DNA from: Cryobacterium sp. Y82
GTDB lineage: Bacteria > Actinomycetota > Actinomycetes > Actinomycetales > Microbacteriaceae
Length of the DNA stretch: 64,000 bases
Assembly: GCF_002929495.1 (NCBI RefSeq)
Contig: NZ_PJJJ01000035.1
Coordinates: 270-64,269 of the forward strand
Direction of reading: 5' to 3'
Both the position numbers and the translations under genes were made by a program. This document shows positions 57,303 through 64,000 of this stretch, piece after piece (the first letter of the stretch is position 1; the number at the start of each line of letters is the position of its first letter). The notes under the pieces were generated by a model. The model saw nothing but the letters and a program-made list of their open reading frames with translations. It did no database searches and had not been told where the DNA came from.

Positions 57303-58817
57303 CTAGAGAACGTCCTCGTCAACCCACCCAAATGTCTTCGTGACCGCTTTTTTCCAGTTGCGCAGCTGGCGGCTGCGTTCGGCCTCGTCCATCTGCGGCG
57401 TCCATCGGCTGTCTTCCTGCCAGTTAGTGCGTAGTTCGTCAAGACCGCTCCAGAAGCCCACTGCAAGGCCGGCAGCATAGGCTGCGCCCAAGGCTGTCGT
57501 TTCCGCAACGACCGGCCGCACCACGGGCACGCCGAGGATATCGGCCTGAAATTGCATGAGCAGGTTATTTGCGATCATGCCGCCATCCACCTTGATCTCG
57601 GTCAGGGGAACACCCGAATCGGCGTTGACCGCGTCGATCACCTCCCGAGTCTGAAACGCCGTCGCTTCAAGAGCCGCGCGGGCAATGTGACCCTTGTTCA
57701 CAAACCGGGTGAGTCCGACCAGGGCGCCGCGGGCGTCGGAACGCCAGTACGGGGCGAACAGTCCCGAAAACGCCGGTACGAAGTAGGCTCCTCCGTTATC
57801 GTCGACCGTTTTTGCCAGGCTCTCAATCTCGGAGGCCGAGCTGATCATGCCGAGGTTGTCGCGCATCCACTGCACCAGTGCTCCGGTCACCGCGATAGAC
57901 CCTTCCAGGGCATAGTGCGGAGCGCCGTCACCGAGCTTGTACCCCAGAGTGGTCAACAGCCCATTTTTGGAGTGCACAATCTCGGTACCGGTGTTGAAAA
58001 TCAGGAAGTTGCCGGTGCCATAGGTGTTCTTGGCTTCACCCTGGTCGAATGCAGCCTGACCGAAGGTCGCTGCCTGCTGGTCACCGAGGATGCCGGCAAC
58101 AGGAACCTCACGCAGCAGGCTCGAGGTGTGCGCGGTGCCGTAGACCTCAGAGGAGGAACGGATTGAGGGCAGCATCGACTTGGGCACGTCGAAGACGGCG
58201 AGGATCTCGTCGTCCCATTGCAACGTTTCCAAGTCCATGAACAGGGTACGGCTCGCGTTGGTCACGTCGGTGGCATGCACGCCGCCGTCAACGCCGCCAG
58301 TGAGATTCCACAACACCCAAGAGTCCGTTGTGCCAAAGAGTAGGTCACCAGCATCGGCTTTAGCCCGGGCTCCCTCCACATTTTCGAGGATCCAAACGAT
58401 TTTCGTGCCGGAGAAGTAGGTGGCCAGGGGCAAGCCGACCTTCTTCTTGAACCGTTCGACACCGCCATCAGCGGCCAGGCGGTCGACGATCGGTTGGGTG
58501 CGGGTGTCCTGCCAAACGATGGCGTTGTAGACGGGAACACCGGTGGTCTTGTCCCACACCACGGCCGTTTCGCGCTGATTAGTGATTCCGATGGCCCTGA
58601 TATCGTGTCGGGTGAGGTTGGCCTTGGACAGTGCCTGCCCGATCACTTGACGGGTGTTGTCCCAGATTTCTTTCGGGTCGTGCTCGACCCAGCCAGCCTG
58701 GGGAAAAATCTGCTCGTGTTCGAGCTGACCGGTCGACACGATTGATCCGGCCCTATCGAAAATAATGGCCCGGGAACTGGTCGTTCCCTGGTCAATGGCG
58801 AGAATGTAATCAGTCAT
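57303..58817 (-). CDS. glpK: Glycerol kinase
   Basis: A 504-residue FGGY-family kinase that makes glycerol 3-phosphate with ATP. The N-terminal phosphate motif [13 protein letters not shown], the GITNQRET segment, [14 protein letters not shown] and the second family motif [16 protein letters not shown] are all present. Length is standard. glpF lies 94 bp upstream on the same strand, giving a glpF-glpK unit that imports and traps glycerol. No glpD gene is present in the window. Confidence 0.96.
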   Translation of the reverse strand: MTDYILAIDQGTTSSRAIIFDRAGSIVSTGQLEHEQIFPQAGWVEHDPKEIWDNTRQVIGQALSKANLTRHDIRAIGITNQRETAVVWDKTTGVPVYNAIVWQDTRTQPIVDRLAADGGVERFKKKVGLPLATYFSGTKIVWILENVEGARAKADAGDLLFGTTDSWVLWNLTGGVDGGVHATDVTNASRTLFMDLETLQWDDEILAVFDVPKSMLPSIRSSSEVYGTAHTSSLLREVPVAGILGDQQAATFGQAAFDQGEAKNTYGTGNFLIFNTGTEIVHSKNGLLTTLGYKLGDGAPHYALEGSIAVTGALVQWMRDNLGMISSASEIESLAKTVDDNGGAYFVPAFSGLFAPYWRSDARGALVGLTRFVNKGHIARAALEATAFQTREVIDAVNADSGVPLTEIKVDGGMIANNLLMQFQADILGVPVVRPVVAETTALGAAYAAGLAVGFWSGLDELRTNWQEDSRWTPQMDEAERSRQLRNWKKAVTKTFGWVDEDVL

Positions 58818-58911
58818 TGGTGAGTGTCCTCCTTGTGAGTGTGCGAAAAGTACAGATGTGGCCGCAGGACAATGGGCCGATTCGCTCAGGGAACCGGCCC
58901 GTTTGTTCGAG

Positions 58912-59679
58912 TCAGGCGGCGAGCAGTGGCAGCAGAATCAACGCGGCCCAACCAGCGAGAAGCCCCCCGATGATCGGCCCCACGACGGGCACCCAGGAAT
59001 ACGCCCAGTCGGAGCCGCCCTTGCCCTTGATCGGCAGGATGAAGTGGGCGATGCGCGGCCCGAGGTCCCGAGCCGGGTTGATGGCGTACCCGGTCGGGCC
59101 ACCGAGCGAGGTACCGATGACGATCACGAGCAGAGCCACGGGGAGGGCTCCGAGAGAGGCCAGTCCACCGGATTCGCCCTGGCGGTCACCACCGAAAGCG
59201 ATGACGACAAAGACCAGCACGAAGGTGCCGATGATCTCCGTGACGAGGTTCCAACCGTACGAGCGGATGGCCGGCCCGGTGGAGAAGACACCCAGTTTGT
59301 TGGCCGGGTCTGGTTCGGCGTCGAAGTGTTGCTTGTAGGCGAGCCAGCACGCGACGGCGCCGAGGATGCCACCGATCATCTGTGCGGCGATATAGGCGAG
59401 GACCGAGACTGCGTTGACGGGAACACCCATCCCGAATTCCTCGGCACCGTTGGCGACGAGGCCCAGGGTGACGGCAGGATTGAGGTGCGCTCCCGAACGG
59501 TAGGCGACCACGACACCGGCGAACACCGCGAAGCCCCAGCCGATGGTCACCATGAGGAACCCACCCCCGAGGCCCTTATTCTTGGCCAAAGCGACGTTGG
59601 CAACCACGCCGGTTCCAAGGAGAACCAGCATCGCAGTGCCCACGATCTCCGAGACGAATACAGCTCCGATATTTTCCAC
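58912..59679 (-). CDS. glpF: Glycerol uptake facilitator (aquaglyceroporin)
   Basis: A 255-residue MIP-family channel with six membrane helices and the two NPA boxes, [10 protein letters not shown] and [11 protein letters not shown]; the Asp after the second box (NPARD) marks glycerol facilitators rather than water channels. GTG at 59679 is the start, preceded by AAAGG; the open frame extends further upstream but would cross the divergent dhaK gene. It heads the glpF-glpK unit. Confidence 0.94.
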   Translation of the reverse strand: MENIGAVFVSEIVGTAMLVLLGTGVVANVALAKNKGLGGGFLMVTIGWGFAVFAGVVVAYRSGAHLNPAVTLGLVANGAEEFGMGVPVNAVSVLAYIAAQMIGGILGAVACWLAYKQHFDAEPDPANKLGVFSTGPAIRSYGWNLVTEIIGTFVLVFVVIAFGGDRQGESGGLASLGALPVALLVIVIGTSLGGPTGYAINPARDLGPRIAHFILPIKGKGGSDWAYSWVPVVGPIIGGLLAGWAALILLPLLAA

Positions 59680-59801
59680 GAGAACCTTTCTGGTCAGACA
59701 AGGGACGCTGCAGCTTCCCCTCTGCGGTGAGCGGACGGCAATAACATAGCGCGGGGCGTCACCAAGGGGAATAGGCCATGCGAGTTCGCCCTGGTATTTA
59801 C

Positions 59802-59813
59802 TGACCGTGGTCA
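59802..59813. promoter_or_regulatory. Candidate operator between glpF and dhaK
   Basis: TGACC (59802-59806) and GGTCA (59809-59813) form an inverted repeat with a 2-nt centre in the 217-bp divergent gap. It could bind a regulator common to both glycerol and dihydroxyacetone genes, but no regulator gene is adjacent. No clear promoters are visible nearby. Confidence 0.3.
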
Positions 59814-59896
59814 AAGCGCGTATGTTGAGCTTGAGAAAATTCGCCTGTGAGAGGCACCCGAACGAATCCGCGGCATCACCGAGTGAATGGCTATTC

Positions 59897-60898
59897 ATGA
59901 AGAAGCTCATCAATGATCCGAAGAACGTCGTCAACGAAGCCGTAGCCGGGTTCGAGATGGCGCACGCCGACATTGTGCGGGTCTCCCACGATCCGGTCTT
60001 TATCCTGCGAGCGGATGCGCCGCTGCGCGGCAAGGTCGGAATCGTCAGTGGTGGCGGCAGCGGACACGAACCCCTGCACGGCGGTTTTGTCGGTTTTGGA
60101 ATGCTGGATGCCGCCGTTCCCGGCCCCGTTTTCACCTCGCCGACACCGGACCCCATCCTCGCGGCGACACAGGCCGTCGATGGCGGCGCGGGAGTGATCC
60201 ACATCGTGAAGAACTACACCGGCGATGTGCTGAATTTTGAGACCGCCGCCGATCTTGCTGCCGCTGAAGGCATCGAGGTTCGCGCGGTCATCATCAACGA
60301 CGATGTCGCCGTGAAGGACTCGCTCTATACAGCCGGACGCCGCGGCGTGGCTGGAACGGTCCTAGTCGAGAAGATCACCGGAGCTGCCGCTGAGCGCGGC
60401 GATGATCTGGACGCCGTTGTCGCCGTGGCCGAGAAGGTGAATTCACGCGTGCGCACCATGGGTGTTGCGCTCACCCCGTGCGTTGTGCCGCACGCGGGGG
60501 AACCTAGTTTCACCCTGGCCGACGACGAAATCGAAATCGGCATTGGCATTCACGGCGAGCCAGGGCGAGAGCGAATCAAGCTCGAACCCGCCGACGCGAT
60601 AGTTGACCGGCTACTCGGCCCGATTCTGGACGACCTGCCGTTTGCCAATGGCGACGAGGCCCTCCTCTTCGTCAACGGTATGGGCGGCACACCGCAGATT
60701 GAGCTGTACATCGTTTTCCGCCGGGCTGCCGAAGTTCTAGCGGAGCGAGGTATCACAGTCACCCGGAGCCTAGTCGGCAATTACACGACGAGCCTCGAGA
60801 TGGCGGGAGCATCGATCTCCGTTTTGAAACTCGATGACGAGCTCACCGCGCTCTGGGACGCCCCGGTCCAGACGTCCGCGCTACGGTGGGGACGATAG
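59897..60898 (+). CDS. dhaK: PEP-dependent dihydroxyacetone kinase, substrate-binding subunit
   Basis: A 333-residue DhaK that binds dihydroxyacetone covalently through a histidine. [15 protein letters not shown] near residue 55 is the substrate loop, and the hemiaminal His is in GIGIHGEPG (about residue 218). ATG at 59897 gives the canonical MKKLINDP start; the frame is open upstream to 59807 without family similarity. It is the first gene of dhaKLM and diverges from glpF. Confidence 0.95.
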   Translation: MKKLINDPKNVVNEAVAGFEMAHADIVRVSHDPVFILRADAPLRGKVGIVSGGGSGHEPLHGGFVGFGMLDAAVPGPVFTSPTPDPILAATQAVDGGAGVIHIVKNYTGDVLNFETAADLAAAEGIEVRAVIINDDVAVKDSLYTAGRRGVAGTVLVEKITGAAAERGDDLDAVVAVAEKVNSRVRTMGVALTPCVVPHAGEPSFTLADDEIEIGIGIHGEPGRERIKLEPADAIVDRLLGPILDDLPFANGDEALLFVNGMGGTPQIELYIVFRRAAEVLAERGITVTRSLVGNYTTSLEMAGASISVLKLDDELTALWDAPVQTSALRWGR

Positions 60899-60909
60899 AA
60901 GGAGATTCG

Positions 60910-61608
60910 ATGGCCCCGAACGATGAACCCGGCGCAGCTGGCTCTGGCGCCGCCCTCTCCAACGCAGTGCCCCGGCTGGACACCGGCTGGACCATTCGCT
61001 GGATTCGACGAAGCGCCGAGGTACTCGCCGCCAACCGGGCCGCCCTCAACACCCTTGACCGCGACATCGGCGACGGCGACCACGGGGAGAACATGGATCG
61101 CGGTTTCCAAGCGATCCTGCCCAAACTTGAGGGACTCGACGACGAGACAACGCCAGGCTCCGTGTTAAAAATTGTTGCCACAACCCTGATCTCGACGGTC
61201 GGCGGTGCTGCCGGTCCGTTGTACGGTACAGCCTTTCTTAAAGCTGCCGGTGCTGTCGGCGCGACGCAATCGTTGGATTCGGCCGCACTGGTCGCCCTAC
61301 TCACGGCGGCGCGGGACGGCATCGTGCTGCGGGGCAAAGCAGTGGAGGGTGACAAGACCATGATTGACGCCTGGACCCCGGCGGTGAATGCGGCGTCGGC
61401 AGCGCAGACGGCTGGCTCGCCCATTGGCGCCGTCTTGCTGGCCGCAGCGGATGCCGCAGCACAAGGCGCGCAGGCTACCGAACCGCTGGTTGCACGCAAG
61501 GGACGGGCGAGCTATCTCGGAGAGCGAGCGATCGGTCACCGAGACCCGGGCTCCCAGTCGACATCACTGCTGCTGCGCGCCGCGGCCGACCTGGTCGCGC
61601 AGCATTGA
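60910..61608 (+). CDS. dhaL: Dihydroxyacetone kinase, ADP-binding subunit
   Basis: A 232-residue DhaL, which holds a tightly bound ADP and passes phosphate from DhaM to dihydroxyacetone on DhaK. The metal-binding acids are in LDRDIGDGDHGENM, and GPLYGTAFL is typical. An extra polar N-terminus of about 20 residues is present. ATG at 60910 is chosen because AAGGAG lies 6 nt upstream. The stop overlaps the dhaM start. Confidence 0.93.
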   Translation: MAPNDEPGAAGSGAALSNAVPRLDTGWTIRWIRRSAEVLAANRAALNTLDRDIGDGDHGENMDRGFQAILPKLEGLDDETTPGSVLKIVATTLISTVGGAAGPLYGTAFLKAAGAVGATQSLDSAALVALLTAARDGIVLRGKAVEGDKTMIDAWTPAVNAASAAQTAGSPIGAVLLAAADAAAQGAQATEPLVARKGRASYLGERAIGHRDPGSQSTSLLLRAAADLVAQH

Positions 61609-62300
61609 TGGCGGCGACATCCGCTGAACGAGTCGGCATCATTTTCGTTTCGCACAGCGACAAGATCGCAACGGGTTTAGTCGAATTGGTGCGCCAAATG
61701 GCACCGACGGTGCGTCTTGTCGCCGCGGGTGGTACAGATTCCGGGGGAATCGGTACGAGCTTTGAGAAGGTCAGCGCCGGAATCAGCGCGGCAAACGGCG
61801 GTGTTGGCGTGGTGATTCTCTGCGATCTTGGTTCGGCCATCCTAACCGCGGAAACTGCGCTCGATTTTCTCGAGGAGACCGAGCAAGACCAGGTGCGGAT
61901 TGTCGACGCACCCCTCGTCGAAGGCGGAGTGGCTGCGGCGGTGGCCGCAGAAATCGGGGGAGGCCTTGACGAAGTTGTCGCGGCGGCGCAGTCAGCGCTG
62001 CACGTGATGAGTAGGGCCACGCTGGCCACCAAGCCATCGTCGGCCGGGGTGTCGCGCACGGTAATCCTCGTGAACAAAGACGGTCTTCATGCACGGCCAG
62101 CCGCAGAATTCGTGAACTTGGTGAGCACATTTTCGGTCCCGATTACCCTGAACGGCACGGACGCCAGCAGCCTGCTGAGCATAATGTCGCTCGGCCTCAG
62201 TCGGGGGAGCAGCGTGCACCTCGCGTCGCCAGACCCCGCGGCTGGACCGGCGATCAACGCCCTCGCGCACCTGCTGGAATCAGGCTTCGGTGAGAAGTGA
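61608..62300 (+). CDS. dhaM: Dihydroxyacetone kinase phosphotransfer subunit (EIIA-HPr fusion)
   Basis: A 230-residue DhaM of two domains: an EIIA-like domain with active His in IIFVSHSDKIATG (about residue 16) and an HPr domain (residues 145-230) with active His in KDGLHARPAAEF. There is no EI domain, so phosphate must come from the general PTS enzyme I and HPr, which is not encoded here. ATG at 61608 overlaps the dhaL stop (TGATG), so translation is coupled. Confidence 0.94.
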   Translation: MAATSAERVGIIFVSHSDKIATGLVELVRQMAPTVRLVAAGGTDSGGIGTSFEKVSAGISAANGGVGVVILCDLGSAILTAETALDFLEETEQDQVRIVDAPLVEGGVAAAVAAEIGGGLDEVVAAAQSALHVMSRATLATKPSSAGVSRTVILVNKDGLHARPAAEFVNLVSTFSVPITLNGTDASSLLSIMSLGLSRGSSVHLASPDPAAGPAINALAHLLESGFGEK

Positions 62301-62374
62301 GCCGCCGGCGCGAACGTGCGGGAAGCTCTTAGCAGTTTCGTGCCTTATTGTCCAATTTGGCGTATCGTAATGGC

Positions 62375-62596
62375 ATGATTCAGGACAAGAACACCTCAGG
62401 AGGTCCCGAAGAGCGGGCCACGACCGATTCCTCGGCGTGCCCGATCTGCGGTCAGGCCATGCGCGAACACACCATTGACCACTCAACCCGGAATACCGTG
62501 GTTAACTGCCCGGTTTCCCATCCGGGCGCGTGGGACCGCGATGCTTTCGAACCGGTCAACGAATTTGGCATGGTCATACATCGAGCCCACACCTGA
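62375..62596 (+). CDS. Small cysteine-containing hypothetical protein
   Basis: A 73-residue protein of unknown family. Cysteines are in ACPICGQAM (C-x2-C) and VNCPVSHPG (one Cys plus His), which could bind zinc as a small ribbon. The rest is polar, with DRDAFEPVNEFGMVIHRAH. ATG at 62375 is the best start; a TTG at 62348 would add nine residues. No ribosome site is evident. It follows dhaM by 74 bp and is probably not part of the kinase system. Confidence 0.55.
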   Translation: MIQDKNTSGGPEERATTDSSACPICGQAMREHTIDHSTRNTVVNCPVSHPGAWDRDAFEPVNEFGMVIHRAHT

Positions 62597-62742
62597 CGCG
62601 GCAGGGCAACCAGCCACCGGGGGAGGACTAGCGCCCGAACCGACAGCCTGATCGGCCGGGCGCGATCAAGGCCGTCTCGCGTTGTGCATCACGTTTAAGG
62701 ATGCGCCCGGCCATTCTGATTGAGAATGCCAGTTGTTGCAGG

Positions 62743-63153
62743 CTAACCTGCGAGGCCGAGTTGTTCGAGCATGCCCGTTTGGTCGCTACTGCCCCACCGC
62801 TCGACAAGTTTCCCGCTCTCGAAACGGCTTATTTGCATGCCGCGTACCGACATCGTTTTACCGCTGGCGGCGTGGCCCATGAGTGGGCCTTGGTGGGTGC
62901 CGGTGAGGGTATAGGCGAACGCGACATCGGTGTCGTTTGCGACGAGGCGTTCGACTTCGATGTGCAGGTCGGGGAAAGCGGCAATCATCTCGCCAAAGAA
63001 AGCTTTGTAGCCTGCCGGGCCCGGGCCCTGGCCAGGCGCCGGGTCGTTGTCGACTGCGCCTTCGGCCACGAGGTCGTCTAGAAGGTCAAGTTTTCCGCTG
63101 TTTACGGCTTCACCAAACTTTTGCTGTGCGGCGATATTCGTTTCTTTACTCAT
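62743..63153 (-). CDS. SnoaL-like ester cyclase family protein
   Basis: A 136-residue NTF2-like fold protein of the SnoaL polyketide-cyclase group: GPAGYKAFFGEMIAAFPDLHIEVERLVANDTDVAFAYTLTGTH is typical, with His and Asp residues that may line the pocket. Such stand-alone proteins in bacteria usually have no known substrate. ATG is preceded by AGAGGAAA. It lies beside a convergent small gene, and the partial alpha/beta hydrolase gene is upstream on the same strand. The 62597-62742 gap holds only a weak hairpin at the stop codon. Confidence 0.85.
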   Translation of the reverse strand: MSKETNIAAQQKFGEAVNSGKLDLLDDLVAEGAVDNDPAPGQGPGPAGYKAFFGEMIAAFPDLHIEVERLVANDTDVAFAYTLTGTHQGPLMGHAASGKTMSVRGMQISRFESGKLVERWGSSDQTGMLEQLGLAG

Positions 63154-63364
63154 GTGTTTCCTCTTTTCTTAGGGTGTGACACGGAACACTTTGTGAAGGC
63201 GACGGGATGTCCGCGCCCGCTGGCGCGAGACGCTACGGCTACGGCTTCGGCACAGGGGGCCTGTTAAATTAGACCGACAGGGGCCGCAACTTCGGCACCC
63301 TTCTGCACAGCTACGAACCGTAAAGAGACGAAGAGGGTCTGCGCCTCCCCTTCGTCCCGGCGGC

Positions 63365-63384
63365 GCGAACCCTTTCGGGTTCGC
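63365..63384 (-). terminator. Hairpin at the 3' end of the hydrolase gene
   Basis: GCGAACCC (63365-63372), TTTC loop, GGGTTCGC (63377-63384); the stem includes the last base of the stop codon. No T-run follows. The remainder of 63154-63383 shows no gene or known element. Confidence 0.45.
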
Positions 63385-64000
63385 TACTTCGCGAGGAAGG
63401 CGAGTACGTGCCGGTTCCACTCCTCCCGATGGGAAACGGTAAGACCGTGAGGGGCGCCTTCGATTACGACGAGCTCACTGCCGGCAATGGCTGCGTGAGT
63501 GCGCTTGCCGCTGACCTCGAAGGGCACGATCATGTCGGAGTCACCGTGTATCACCAGGGTCGGTACGGTGATTTTCGACAGATCGTCGCGGAAGTCCGTT
63601 GTGGCGAATGCGGCCGTGCAATCAAGCGTGCCCTTGGGCGACGCCATTTCGGCCATATCAAGGTTGTATGCAATCTGCGCGGAACTAACCTTCGGCTTAT
63701 TGACCAACGACGACTTACCGGCGGTGAAGAACATCTGAAGAAATTCGTGCAGGAATGCCGGTCGGTCTCCGGTCAAGCCGTCGTGGAACCACTTGGCCAA
63801 TTCGGCATCGACACCTCCATCAGGGTTGTCATCCGATTTCCAGAGGTACGGCGGCACTGCGCTGGCGAAGACGAACTTCGCGATGCGGTCGGTGCCGTAG
63901 GTTCCCGCGTAGCGAGCAAGCTCGCCGCCTCCCATCGAAAAACCGATGAGAGTGACATCCTGCAGGTCGAGGGTGTCGAGAACGGCCTTCAAATCGGCGG
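63384..64000 (-). CDS. Alpha/beta hydrolase, 5' end outside the window
   Basis: Partial gene; about 205 C-terminal residues are in the window, and the frame continues past base 64000. The catalytic triad is complete: Ser in GFSMGGGE, Asp in VIHGDSDMIVP and His in EGAPHGLTVSH. Resemblance is to the non-heme chloroperoxidase/esterase branch (FSMGGGELARY, FVFASAVPP). It should be an esterase or related hydrolase; peroxidase action of such enzymes is usually a side reaction. Confidence 0.88.
   Translation of the reverse strand, partial: ADLKAVLDTLDLQDVTLIGFSMGGGELARYAGTYGTDRIAKFVFASAVPPYLWKSDDNPDGGVDAELAKWFHDGLTGDRPAFLHEFLQMFFTAGKSSLVNKPKVSSAQIAYNLDMAEMASPKGTLDCTAAFATTDFRDDLSKITVPTLVIHGDSDMIVPFEVSGKRTHAAIAGSELVVIEGAPHGLTVSHREEWNRHVLAFLAK

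Noticed and set aside
62736-62756. IdeR/DtxR-like palindrome (GCAGG-CTAA-CCTGC)
   Set aside because: It covers the stop codon of the SnoaL-like gene rather than a promoter, and only the core fits the iron-box consensus.
63154-63383. Possible gene in the gap before the hydrolase gene
   Set aside because: No frame with a start, a ribosome site and coding-like composition was found. Only the hairpin at 63365 is supported.

Overview
The window is a high-GC chromosomal segment from an actinobacterium, most probably of the family Microbacteriaceae; I cannot fix the genus. The grounds are the gene content (PucR-type fasR beside fab genes, homodimeric aceE, glnE with two glutamine synthetase I genes, DUF3145/DUF4191/DUF3043 proteins, polyphosphate glucokinase, a qcrCAB/cta respiratory supercomplex), many GTG starts, and many genes with a TANNNT -10 box only 6-8 nt before the start codon, as in leaderless actinobacterial transcripts. 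Nearly all of 1-57 kb reads as vertically inherited core genome. I see no insertion sequence, prophage, CRISPR array or integrase.

Layout. 0-11 kb: DUF3145, then the type II fatty-acid set fabF-acpP-fabH-fabD, an amino-acid permease, the fasR-type regulator and aceE, all on the minus strand, followed by a peroxiredoxin. 11-16.7 kb: tRNA-Val, Nif3-like and zinc-ribbon proteins, RNase P RNA, polyphosphate glucokinase, methionine aminopeptidase and panB. 16.8-23 kb: nitrogen block glnA2-glnE facing glnA1, with a four-half-site GlnR-like box upstream of glnA1. 23-32.5 kb: lipoylation and 2-oxoacid dehydrogenase block (lipA, lipB, E2, E3) with a membrane pseudokinase gene, then pepA. 32.5-38.5 kb: PAC2 protein, MFS transporter, principal sigma factor and a MurT/GatD-like pair. 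39-45.5 kb: second type IIA topoisomerase (parE and parC convergent), phosphodiesterase, DUF3043. 45.5-57.3 kb: M20 dipeptidase, erpA-like gene, ctaCDF and the opposing ctaE-qcrCAB, an RlmA-like methyltransferase and trpD. 57.3-64 kb: glycerol/dihydroxyacetone module (glpF, glpK, dhaKLM) and a few small or partial genes.

How the genes work together. AceE, the E2 and E3 genes, LipA and LipB supply most of a lipoylated pyruvate/2-oxoglutarate dehydrogenase complex; a 2-oxoglutarate E1 gene is not in the window. Acetyl-CoA from it feeds the fab cluster, whose likely regulator gene lies 6 bp behind aceE. Cytochrome bcc and aa3 genes face each other across the methyltransferase gene. Glycerol enters by GlpF and is phosphorylated by GlpK; dihydroxyacetone is phosphorylated from PEP by DhaKLM.

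The most notable point is the MurT/GatD-like pair. Its GatD member has Gly where the glutaminase nucleophile Cys is expected, and its MurT member has no zinc-ribbon cysteines and an altered P-loop. Microbacteriaceae make group B peptidoglycan, in which the alpha-carboxyl of D-Glu carries the cross-bridge instead of an amide. I therefore infer that this pair may activate that carboxyl for an amino acid rather than for ammonia.
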